Below are positions 1 to 7,118 of a stretch of 8,184 nucleotides of DNA, in pieces. The DNA is from Candidatus Rhabdochlamydia sp. (lineage in GTDB: Bacteria; Chlamydiota; Chlamydiia; Chlamydiales; Rhabdochlamydiaceae): positions 1 to 8,184 of the forward strand of contig JASHWM010000005.1 in assembly GCA_030044075.1 (NCBI GenBank), read 5' to 3'. Under the pieces are notes generated by a model. It saw only the letters and a program-made list of their open reading frames with translations, ran no database searches and was not told where the DNA came from. A program made the translations under genes and the position numbers. Positions within the stretch are counted from its first letter, which is position 1. Every line of letters starts with the position of its first letter.

Positions 1-504
1 GAAGATGATGGCTATATAGGTAAAAGAGGTAATGAGGCCATTTGCTTTAGGGACCGTCTGTTTATCGACAAGTTCAGGGATGATGCTATATTTCGGAGGG
101 CCAAAAAGGGCGCTATGTGTTGCCAAACAGAATAAGAGGGTATAGCTTCCCCAGACACTTTTATATGAAAAAGCAAACATTGCTAAAAACATCACAACGA
201 TTTCGATTGTTTTTAGGATGACAAGGAACTGCTGTTTGCTAAAGCGGTCCGCCAAGATCCCTGCAGAAGAAGAAAACAGGATGAAAGGCACCACAAAAAT
301 TGCTCCGGCTGCAGAAAGGATATCGTTTGCGAACTCTTTGCCAAGTGTTCCGATCAGCATGAAAATCATAAACAGCTTATAGAGATTGTCATTGAGGACG
401 CTGAAGAACTGGGTCGTGTTCAGAAAAAGGATAGGATTCTTAGACGGTTTTTGCAGACGTCTATAAAAATTTTTCAAAAAAGAAAAATAAGAAAGCAGGC
501 GCAT
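1..504 (-). CDS. lplT: LplT-like MFS lysophospholipid transporter, N-terminal part (cut by window edge)
   Basis: The reverse strand encodes an open frame of 168 codons starting at ATG (504-502) and running off the left edge, so only the N-terminal part is seen. A TAA four codons upstream, with no other start between, fixes the start. The protein has a short basic N-terminus followed by several hydrophobic segments (roughly residues 25-55, 65-83, 92-113, 122-136 and 155 onward), as expected for an inner-membrane major facilitator. An MFS loop 2-3 signature, AGILADRFSKQ, lies at residues 81-91. The stretch FGPPKYSIIPELV (134-146) followed by KANGL matches the family pattern SPAKYGILxEL...KANG of E. 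coli LplT (YgeD). LplT proteins flip lysophosphatidylethanolamine inward across the inner membrane for re-acylation by Aas. In some bacteria this MFS domain is fused to the Aas acyltransferase, and the missing C-terminus leaves that open. Chlamydial genomes annotate such a gene as ygeD 'efflux protein' beside recC (recalled). The upstream sequence has no clear Shine-Dalgarno. Substrate is inferred from the family only. Confidence 0.85.
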   Translation of the reverse strand, partial: MRLLSYFSFLKNFYRRLQKPSKNPILFLNTTQFFSVLNDNLYKLFMIFMLIGTLGKEFANDILSAAGAIFVVPFILFSSSAGILADRFSKQQFLVILKTIEIVVMFLAMFAFSYKSVWGSYTLLFCLATHSALFGPPKYSIIPELVDKQTVPKANGLITSFTYIAIIF

Positions 505-516
505 TTCTAATCTTTA

Positions 517-525
517 TGCTATGAT
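517..525 (+). promoter_or_regulatory. Candidate extended -10 promoter for recCBD
   Basis: TGCTATGAT fits an extended -10 element (TGn followed by TATGAT, one mismatch to TATAAT). No good -35 hexamer lies 16-18 bases upstream, which is tolerated for extended -10 promoters. The predicted start near 532 would give a leader of about 45 bases before the recC ATG. It lies in the only non-coding gap ahead of the operon. This is a motif match only; AT-rich spacers often contain such matches by chance. Confidence 0.35.
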
Positions 526-537
526 GGAATTTTTAAA

Positions 538-543
538 ATGATA
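538..543 (-). promoter_or_regulatory. Candidate -10 element for the lplT-like gene
   Basis: On the reverse strand this reads TATCAT, five of six matches to TATAAT. The closest -35-like hexamer, TTGCCA, is only about 14 bases upstream on that strand, which is shorter than usual. Transcription would begin near 531 and leave a leader of about 26 bases. The AT-rich spacer makes chance matches likely. Confidence 0.25.
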
Positions 544-577
544 AATTTTATTTAATCTGGCAATCTTAATTTTCGGC

Positions 578-3500
578 ATGGAAAAGAATTTTATTTGTTT
601 CTTTAGCAATAGCCTGAGAAAACTTGCAGAGCTTCTTGGGGAAAATCTTCTTCAAAGCTCCCCCTTTGGGAAAAAATGGGTCGTTGTCTCAGATCATGCC
701 ATGAAGACTTTTTTGATGGAAAGTTTTGCAGGGTCTTCCTATGGGATCTCATGCGGAGTTCCCGTTATTACTTTAAGGCAAGCTGAAGAGCTTTTACTGG
801 AAAATGACCCGAAGATGTGCGGCCGCCATCTTCCTTCAACGATAGAACTTTCTTGTAGGATCGAGTCAATTTTAAGGGAGATCTTCTCAAGATGGCGCGA
901 TTTTGCCCATAAAGATGTATTTTCTCCTCTCCTAAACTATTTTGACCTTGAGGGGCCTTCTAATCTTCAAAGACTGCCGGGATTTTGCGATGCGCTTGCC
1001 AAAGCGTTTGTAGAGCATGGCACCTGGGGAGGGAAACTGCAAGAAGCCTGGCAAGAATTTCTCTTGCATGAGGTCTTTAAGGACAAATGGATAACGCCGT
1101 CAGAGCTTTTTTCCAGCCTTGCCTCAACCGATTCTTTCTACTTGTTCCATACGGGCATCTTACCCCCTGCCCATGTAGATTTTTTCAAAAGGTCGGATGC
1201 AGTTTTTTATGGGCTCTCGCCTTGCCAGCATTTTTGGGGCGATGTCCATAGCGACGACGAGAGGGTGTTCCTCTTGAAGAAGTTCGAAGGCCGGGAGATC
1301 AAACTAAAAGAGCAGGAAGAGTGGAATACTTATGTCGGAAACGAGCATCGCCTTTTGTCAAATTTGGGGAAGGTCGGGAAAAAAGTATTTCAAACAATCC
1401 AGGAAAATTCTTTGAGCTATGAATTTTATGAGCCTTTTCTTGAGGGGCCTTTAGGTATTTTGCATAGTTTGCAAAGGAGCATACTGAATTTTTCGGATTC
1501 AAAAGAAAGGCAGCCCGCTCTTTTTGATGGCTCAATACAGGTGCATGTCGCGCCTTCGGTTTTCCGCGAGCTGGAGATCTGCAAGCAGGTGATCTCTGAG
1601 ATCGTCGATCAGACAGACCCTAGCAAAGAAAAGGTCCAGCTCGATGAAATTGTCGTCATGGCGCCTGATATCGGACAATATCTTCCCTATTTGGACAGGA
1701 TATTTGGTGAAAAGGAGCCGCTACTTCCCTATGAATATGAATCTACTGCCAAAGAGCAAAGCTGTTTATTTGAAGGTGTGAACACCCTCCTTCACATGAT
1801 GGAAAGCGGGATGGATAAAAAAGGTCTTTTAGTTCTTTTTGAGAACGCACGTTTTTTGGAAAAGCTTTCTGTTGAAACAAAGGCGGCGCAAGATCTTCGT
1901 TATTTACTTGAAGAGATGCATCTTCCCGCCAATGATTGGAACTATGGCATCTTGCAACTGCTCACCGGGTTCATGACAAGCCGATCGGAAAAAAGTTTCT
2001 TGATTGGAAAAAATGCCATAGCTCCCATACAGGTGAAGGAAGATAAGGGAGATCTTCTTGTAAAGCTTATCCGGGCTGTCGATTCAATAGAAGCAGACGT
2101 CTTGGCGTCTGGCAAAGAAAGAACAATCAACGAATGGTGCCAGTTTTTTATCTCCCTTCTTCGAAACTACTTTTCCTTAAAGGAGGAAGAGGAGCGTATC
2201 ATCGAAGGGGCCCATTCTTTTTGTTATGCGATGAAAGAAGAGAGCATCCTCATCCCCTTTTCCAGTGCAAGAAGGGTTTTTTCTTCTTTTCTACATGCAA
2301 GTGGAAAGAGATTTTTTTCCAGCGAAAGGAACTGCATACGATTTTCAAACTTCGACTATGGGAAGTTTTCTCATGCTAAAGTGATCTATCTTTTAGGGAT
2401 GGATGAAGGTTCTTTTCCAAGGAAGGAGAGCAAAAACCCTTTTACTTTATCTGAGAAGAAAGCTCCCTCCAGGTCCGACCTAGACCGCTACCTTTTTTTA
2501 GAGGCCCTGATTTCTGCACAGCAATATTTTGTGATGAGCTACCAAAGGTTTTCTTCGGGAGACCATAAAGAACAAAAAAGCTCTTTTGTTCTGCAAGAGC
2601 TCCTCCTTCAGCTCGACCGCGGATTTAACCTTGAAAGTGAAAAGCCCCTTTCATTGGAGTGCACAAAAGTCCATCCTTCCCTGGCGCTGGACCCCCTCTA
2701 TTTTTCATCAAACAGCTCCCTTTTTTCATATTCGAAGCAAGACTGCGAGAATGCCCTCGCTGCTTTTTCATCCCCTCCAAAAAAGGCGCCTTTCCTCAAC
2801 TTCGAAGCTCCCAAAAAAATGATAGAAGAAGACCAACATTTGGAGATCGATGTCAAACAGCTTAAGGAGCTGGCCAGACATCCCATCAGATTTTATTTTC
2901 AGGAAAAGCTCGGCCTTGTTCTTAAGGAGGTCCCCAAAAATGAAGAGTTTAGACTATCGAACTTTGACCGAAGCTATCTCTATAGAGAGATGGAGAAAAA
3001 ACCAGTAGAGGAGATTATTTCCTATGCCAAGCTCAAAGGGATGCTCCCGGAGGGCTTTCCGGGAATGCTTGCAGAAAAACAAATGAGGGAAGATGCAAAA
3101 GGATACATGCAGCATCTTGCAAAGCTCCACATGACAAAAGATGATGTCTGCACCTATATCTTGCAAAAAGGGTGCAAAGCCCCTGTTTTGAGCGAGGCGG
3201 GCGTTTGGCTTGTGCCTCCCCTTGAGATTGCTATAGAAAACAACGTCCATTGTGTGATTGCCGGAGAGCTTTCGGGAGTGACGCCCAGAGGCTTGCTTGT
3301 TGGCAAGGAAGCGGCCTTTGAGAGCACAGTCAAAGTATTGCCCGAGTACCTCATCTATTGCAACCACCCTGCTTTCAAGGAAAACGAAAAGCAGCTCCTT
3401 TTTTATGGAGAAGATCTTAAGAAGAGCTCTTTTGATGCGGATGAAAGCATGCTGAGATGCTTCCTCGAATACTTTTTGATGGCAAAAAACTATCTTTCCC

Positions 3501-3724
3501 CATGTATGCCACGGTGGATAGAGCCTCTTGTGCAACAAGACGAGCATTCTCTTTCTAAGGAGATGATAAAAAGCATGGAAGAACAAGTCTGGGAGGACAG
3601 CTATCTCTTGTTTTTAAAAAATAGGGCTGGGAGGTTCTCTTCCAAAGATCTTTGTCAGATGTGGTCTGAGCATGCAAAAGGAATTTTTTCCGATCTCCTC
3701 GAGGTGACGTATGAGACAGTTTGA
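578..3724 (+). CDS. recC: RecC, exodeoxyribonuclease V gamma subunit
   Basis: RecC is the scaffold of RecBCD in the cytoplasm. It splits duplex DNA, guides the strands to RecB and RecD, and in E. coli recognises Chi. The 1048 residues are somewhat shorter than E. coli RecC (about 1122). Family landmarks in order are FFSNSLRKLAELL at 8-20; the REL...DEIVVMAPDIGQYLP region at 330-370; LLGMDEGSFPR at 605-615; DLDRYLFLEALISAQQ at 634-649, nearly identical to E. coli; and LARHPIRFYFQEKLGL at 765-780, which opens the inactive nuclease-like domain. No Walker A or catalytic D...D-x-K nuclease motif is seen, as expected, because RecC is a degenerate helicase-nuclease. The start ATG 578 is the only ATG between the in-frame TAA at 542 and Met42, and residues upstream of 42 match the family, so it is firm. 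However, no Shine-Dalgarno precedes it. The stop overlaps recB by 14 bases. Several positions aligned with E. coli Chi contacts differ (see findings). An AddB assignment is unlikely: AddB has a Walker A and Fe-S cysteines, neither of which is seen. Confidence 0.97.
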   Translation: MEKNFICFFSNSLRKLAELLGENLLQSSPFGKKWVVVSDHAMKTFLMESFAGSSYGISCGVPVITLRQAEELLLENDPKMCGRHLPSTIELSCRIESILREIFSRWRDFAHKDVFSPLLNYFDLEGPSNLQRLPGFCDALAKAFVEHGTWGGKLQEAWQEFLLHEVFKDKWITPSELFSSLASTDSFYLFHTGILPPAHVDFFKRSDAVFYGLSPCQHFWGDVHSDDERVFLLKKFEGREIKLKEQEEWNTYVGNEHRLLSNLGKVGKKVFQTIQENSLSYEFYEPFLEGPLGILHSLQRSILNFSDSKERQPALFDGSIQVHVAPSVFRELEICKQVISEIVDQTDPSKEKVQLDEIVVMAPDIGQYLPYLDRIFGEKEPLLPYEYESTAKEQSCLFEGVNTLLHMMESGMDKKGLLVLFENARFLEKLSVETKAAQDLRYLLEEMHLPANDWNYGILQLLTGFMTSRSEKSFLIGKNAIAPIQVKEDKGDLLVKLIRAVDSIEADVLASGKERTINEWCQFFISLLRNYFSLKEEEERIIEGAHSFCYAMKEESILIPFSSARRVFSSFLHASGKRFFSSERNCIRFSNFDYGKFSHAKVIYLLGMDEGSFPRKESKNPFTLSEKKAPSRSDLDRYLFLEALISAQQYFVMSYQRFSSGDHKEQKSSFVLQELLLQLDRGFNLESEKPLSLECTKVHPSLALDPLYFSSNSSLFSYSKQDCENALAAFSSPPKKAPFLNFEAPKKMIEEDQHLEIDVKQLKELARHPIRFYFQEKLGLVLKEVPKNEEFRLSNFDRSYLYREMEKKPVEEIISYAKLKGMLPEGFPGMLAEKQMREDAKGYMQHLAKLHMTKDDVCTYILQKGCKAPVLSEAGVWLVPPLEIAIENNVHCVIAGELSGVTPRGLLVGKEAAFESTVKVLPEYLIYCNHPAFKENEKQLLFYGEDLKKSSFDADESMLRCFLEYFLMAKNYLSPCMPRWIEPLVQQDEHSLSKEMIKSMEEQVWEDSYLLFLKNRAGRFSSKDLCQMWSEHAKGIFSDLLEVTYETV
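3701..3707 (+). promoter_or_regulatory. Strong Shine-Dalgarno of recB inside the recC 3' end
   Basis: GAGGTGA matches seven consecutive bases of the consensus complement to the 16S rRNA tail. GAGG ends six bases before the recB ATG at 3711. It lies inside the last codons of recC, so recB translation probably re-initiates from, or is coupled to, ribosomes finishing recC. It supports ATG 3711 as the recB start. Confidence 0.7.
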
Positions 3725-6700
3725 TGTGCTGCATCCGGGCCTGCAGGTTTTTGGATCGCATTTTCTCGAAGCTTCCGCAGGGACGGGCAAGACCTTTGCA
3801 ATCGAACATATCGTCTGCAGGTTGCTCATTGACAAAGAAGACCCTTTGAACATCGAAGAGATCTTGGTCGTCACTTTTACAAGGGCTGCCACACGAGAGA
3901 TGAAACAAAGGATTTACTTAAACCTCCTTAAAGTTCAGGACCTGCTCGAAAGAAAAGAAAAAACTTCGTGGCCCTACATCAGAGAGGTCGTCGAGCGGGG
4001 TGATGAAGAGGTCCGCATCGCTCTCAGGAGGGTTGAAGATGCCCTTGTCCGCTTTGACATGGCCCAGATCTACACGATCCACGGATTTTGCTATCGCATG
4101 CTTGAGCAGTTTGCCTTGGAGGCAAAAATTGGTTTTTCTATCAATGACCCAGCGAGCTTTGATGAGGAAGCGATGCTCGAAGAGCATTTAAGTGAATTTC
4201 TATCACAAGGATCGTGGCCAGGCTACAGCCTATCCCAACTTGAAATGGTCTGGAAAAGAGAGCGCTCCGATAAAGGACAGCTCCTTCGCAAGTTCAAGCG
4301 GTTTTTGGACAAAGATGCGCCCTTGAGAGAAAAGGCGGGCATTGCTGAGGCCTACGAGGCTTTTCAAAATAAGGTCCAAAAGATCTCGGAGAAGAGTGAC
4401 TTCATCGCCGGCAATATCGTAGAAGATTATCAGAAGATTGCCCCGTGTTTTAAAAAAATGAACGATGGGTACCTTGGCCAGGTGCAAGAGCTCGGCAAGT
4501 TCTTGGAGGCAAAAGGATGCTCCAAAGAGGAATTCGAAGCTCTTTTGCACAAAGACTTTTTTTTAGAAAAGCTCTCTATGGACAACATGAAGGTAAAGGC
4601 AGTGTTCCCAAGAAATGAGCTGCACTATCCTGAGCTATTTTCACTCCTTAGACAAGAGGTCTATCCTCTCATACACAGCTCTTCCGACCCGCGGGAAAAC
4701 CTTGCACGACTTGGAGAGGATTTCCGAAAATCATGGGAAGAGAAAAAACTGGAAAACGAAACACTCTCACATGACGACCTCCTAAAAAAAACAAGAGATG
4801 CTGTAAAGAGCGAGGGATTCTTGGAAGGGGTCAGAAGCCTCTACTCTGCTGCGATCGTCGATGAGTTTCAAGATACCGATCGGCTTCAGTGGGAAATCTT
4901 CGAGAAGATTTTTTTGCATGGAAGAATGAAGGCTGTATATTTCATTGGAGATCCCAAGCAATCGATTTACTCTTTCAGAAAAGCCGATCTCTATACCTAT
5001 CTTCGAGCGCAGGATCGTGTAGGAATAGACAGGAAGGGGTATTTGGACACCAACTACAGGTCGGAGCCGGCCCTTGTCCACGCTTTAAATACCCTGTTTT
5101 CCAAAGAACATCTCGGCCATTGGATCAGACTTCCCTTCCAGAATAGTTTTTTGGAATATATCCCAGTGCATTCCCGCCCCGGGGCTGTAGACCAGGATTT
5201 TTCTGATGAAAAGGGGAGCATCCACTTTTTACTGGCAGAGGGTGAGGCAGGAAGAGAAAAAAGCTGGCCGACCCAGTCTTTGGAAGAGGAGGTCCTCTTC
5301 CCTTATTATGCAAAAGAGGTCCTCCACTTGCAGGCAAAAGGGATCGCTCCTCCTGAAATCGCATTTTTGGTCAAAGACCGCTACCAGGCGCAACGACTGT
5401 ATGATTTTTTTCGTGAGAGGGGGATTTGCGCAAGCATCAAGCGGACTTCTAACCTTCAAGATTCTCAAGCGTTCGATGCCCTCTACCATTTTCTTGTCGC
5501 TTTATCTGATCCAGGCAACATGGGCTGTCTCAAAAGAGTCCTGGCAGGGCCTTTTTATGGGTGGGCAGAAGAAGACTTTAGGGAACTAGCTGAAAGCAAT
5601 ATCGAAGTGAGAGCCTTTTTTAGAAGACTGTCTTTGACCTTTGCAGAAAAAGGTCTGTCTGCTCTTCTTGAAGAATTTCTTTGCAGTAAAGGAAAAGAAA
5701 AATCGATCTCATGCGAGATCATAGAAAATCAGGGCGTTTCGTTCTATCAGGAGATGGAGCAGATCGTCCATATCCTCCTTGCCTATGAAGCAAAAACAGG
5801 ATCTGGGATTTTGCAGCTTATCCGTTTTTTGGAAGAAAAAAAATACAGCGAATCCGAAGACGAAGAGTGGAAGCTCCGGCAAGATGATGAAAAGGGCGCT
5901 GTGACCATCATGACAATCCACCTGAGCAAGGGTTTGGAGTTCGATATTGTTTTTGCAATCGGGCTCATGCAGCGCTCAAACAAGACAGAGGAATTAATGG
6001 TTGTGCGTGAGGGCGAAAATGAGTTTGTACAGCATGTCGACCTAGAAGATAGAGCAGCAAGGAAGTCTCTCGCAGAAGTGGAAGCCGAAAAGATGCGGCA
6101 GCTTTATGTTGCTCTCACACGTCCAAAAAGGAGGCTGTATTTGCCAATCGCCCTAGAAAAAAAGGGAAAGGTCCCTACTTTTGGCATGGCAGCGCCGATC
6201 GAGCTCTTTCTTTCGCGCCACCTGCAAAAAGAAGCAGGCGAAGAAGAGCTCTATGATTGTATCGAAGCGCTCTCGGCTGCAAAGCTCACCGCATTTTTTG
6301 AGACGCTCTCAACAAAAGCCAAGGTGTCGCACTCCCTCCTGGAAAGGAGCGAGGCGGCCTTTAAAGAAAAGGATGCCGCTCCTCAAGCAGAGGTCTTGTC
6401 TTATCGAACTTTTTGCGCCTTTTTCACACCCAAGCAGGTTGTTTCGTATACGACCTTGTCAAGCAAAGAGCAGCAGGGGTTTATAGGCAAATCTAAAGAG
6501 GGTGCATCTGAAGAAAAAAACCTTGAGACACTTCCCGCGGGTCCCAAGACAGGGATCTATTTTCATACGATCCTTGAGAAGATTTTTCAAAGAGGCCTTT
6601 ATCATCCTTTTAGTGATGAAAAAATTGGGGAGCTTGCCTTAGAGGTTTTATTTGGGTCAGAGCTAGAGCCCTGGAAGGAGGCCATCACTTCCTGCATCAA

Positions 6701-7118
6701 ACAGCTCTTCACCATTTCTCTTGAAGAAGGCGGAAAGGTATTCCGACTCACTGACCTTGATCCAAAAGGGATGCAAGTAGAGATGGAGTTCCTCTACCCA
6801 TTTGATCAAAAACTCTATAAAGGATCGATCGACCTCGCATTTGTTTTCGAAGGAAGGTATTATTTTGCTGATTGGAAGTCCAACCTTTTGAGCGATGATG
6901 CAGTCCTCGAAGAGGTCATGAAAAAAAATGACTATTTCCTTCAGGCATCGATCTATGCAGAAGCGCTTGCAAGGACTTTGTCCCATTTTGAGAAAAGATC
7001 TTTTGCAGATTGTTTTGGGGGGTGCTTTTATTTTTTTCTAAGGCAGGCCAAAGTGTATCATTTCTATCCAAAAACCTTATCCTTTGGGAAGTCATTATGC
7101 AAGCAGCTGACAACATGA
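3711..7118 (+). CDS. recB: RecB, exodeoxyribonuclease V beta subunit (3'-5' helicase and nuclease)
   Basis: RecB is the SF1A (UvrD-like) helicase and the only nuclease of RecBCD. It resects double-strand ends and loads RecA. The 1135 residues compare with about 1180 in E. coli. Helicase motifs in order are Walker A EASAGTGKTF (20-29, Lys27), Ia VVTFTRAATREMKQRI (53-68), Ib YTIHGFC (121-127), II AAIVDEFQDTD (380-390), III GDPKQSIYSFRKAD (413-426), IV LDTNYRS (445-451), V TIMTIHLSKGLEFDIVF (732-748) and VI RQLYVALTRPKRRLY (796-810). A linker at about 815-940 leads to the C-terminal PD-(D/E)XK nuclease, with His952 in YFHTILE, Asp1041 in GSIDLAF, Asp1054 and Lys1056 in DWKSN, and the QxxxY pair Gln1078/Tyr1082. 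These correspond to E. coli H956, D1067, D1080 and K1082, so both activities should be intact. The LplPLQG-type E. coli N-terminus aligns with the start chosen here, which also has a strong ribosome site. It overlaps recC by 14 bases and recD by 22 (or 4), and no ptrA separates it from recC as in E. coli. Confidence 0.98.
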   Translation: MRQFDVLHPGLQVFGSHFLEASAGTGKTFAIEHIVCRLLIDKEDPLNIEEILVVTFTRAATREMKQRIYLNLLKVQDLLERKEKTSWPYIREVVERGDEEVRIALRRVEDALVRFDMAQIYTIHGFCYRMLEQFALEAKIGFSINDPASFDEEAMLEEHLSEFLSQGSWPGYSLSQLEMVWKRERSDKGQLLRKFKRFLDKDAPLREKAGIAEAYEAFQNKVQKISEKSDFIAGNIVEDYQKIAPCFKKMNDGYLGQVQELGKFLEAKGCSKEEFEALLHKDFFLEKLSMDNMKVKAVFPRNELHYPELFSLLRQEVYPLIHSSSDPRENLARLGEDFRKSWEEKKLENETLSHDDLLKKTRDAVKSEGFLEGVRSLYSAAIVDEFQDTDRLQWEIFEKIFLHGRMKAVYFIGDPKQSIYSFRKADLYTYLRAQDRVGIDRKGYLDTNYRSEPALVHALNTLFSKEHLGHWIRLPFQNSFLEYIPVHSRPGAVDQDFSDEKGSIHFLLAEGEAGREKSWPTQSLEEEVLFPYYAKEVLHLQAKGIAPPEIAFLVKDRYQAQRLYDFFRERGICASIKRTSNLQDSQAFDALYHFLVALSDPGNMGCLKRVLAGPFYGWAEEDFRELAESNIEVRAFFRRLSLTFAEKGLSALLEEFLCSKGKEKSISCEIIENQGVSFYQEMEQIVHILLAYEAKTGSGILQLIRFLEEKKYSESEDEEWKLRQDDEKGAVTIMTIHLSKGLEFDIVFAIGLMQRSNKTEELMVVREGENEFVQHVDLEDRAARKSLAEVEAEKMRQLYVALTRPKRRLYLPIALEKKGKVPTFGMAAPIELFLSRHLQKEAGEEELYDCIEALSAAKLTAFFETLSTKAKVSHSLLERSEAAFKEKDAAPQAEVLSYRTFCAFFTPKQVVSYTTLSSKEQQGFIGKSKEGASEEKNLETLPAGPKTGIYFHTILEKIFQRGLYHPFSDEKIGELALEVLFGSELEPWKEAITSCIKQLFTISLEEGGKVFRLTDLDPKGMQVEMEFLYPFDQKLYKGSIDLAFVFEGRYYFADWKSNLLSDDAVLEEVMKKNDYFLQASIYAEALARTLSHFEKRSFADCFGGCFYFFLRQAKVYHFYPKTLSFGKSLCKQLTT
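5282..5301 (+). repeat. Nine-base inverted repeat inside recB
   Basis: The arms GGAAGAGGA (5282-5290) and TCCTCTTCC (5293-5301) are perfect complements separated by GG. The core GAGGTCCTC (5289-5297) recurs at 5316-5324, 27 bases on and in the same codon phase, encoding the Glu-Val-Leu repeats of the protein. The two-base centre is too short for a stable RNA hairpin without opening a pair. It is probably a by-product of the coding sequence. Confidence 0.5.
7086..7091 (+). promoter_or_regulatory. Weak ribosome binding site that favours the upstream recD start
   Basis: GGGAAG ends five bases before ATG 7097. It is a poor but purine-rich match to Shine-Dalgarno, while the alternative ATG 7115 is preceded by no comparable sequence. 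It lies within the final codons of recB. Confidence 0.3.

Noticed and set aside
531..556. A TAAAAT...ATTTTA inverted repeat in the divergent spacer as an operator.
   Set aside because: The six-base A/T-only arms are expected by chance in this AT-rich spacer and have no extension or second copy.
2954..3586. A 210-codon open frame on the minus strand within recC.
   Set aside because: It lies wholly antisense to the conserved-length recC C-terminal region, resembles no family I know, and is rich in Lys, Leu, Phe and His as expected from reading recC codons backwards.
3826..3860. TTGACA within recB as a possible internal promoter.
   Set aside because: No -10-like hexamer lies 16-18 bases downstream, and the sequence is explained by Ile-Asp-Lys codons.
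3555..3908. A minus-strand open frame of 117 codons across the recC-recB junction.
   Set aside because: It is antisense to the RecB Walker A region and the recB ribosome site, has no recognisable product and is best explained as a shadow.
5206..5589. A plus-strand open frame of 127 codons in another frame of recB.
   Set aside because: It lies within a recB region continuous with strong helicase motifs on both sides, is rich in Arg, Lys and Ser, and has no family resemblance.
578..7118. An AddAB-type enzyme instead of RecBCD.
   Set aside because: The first protein has the RecC signatures and no Walker A or Fe-S cysteine pattern, and a RecD gene follows, which AddAB systems do not need.
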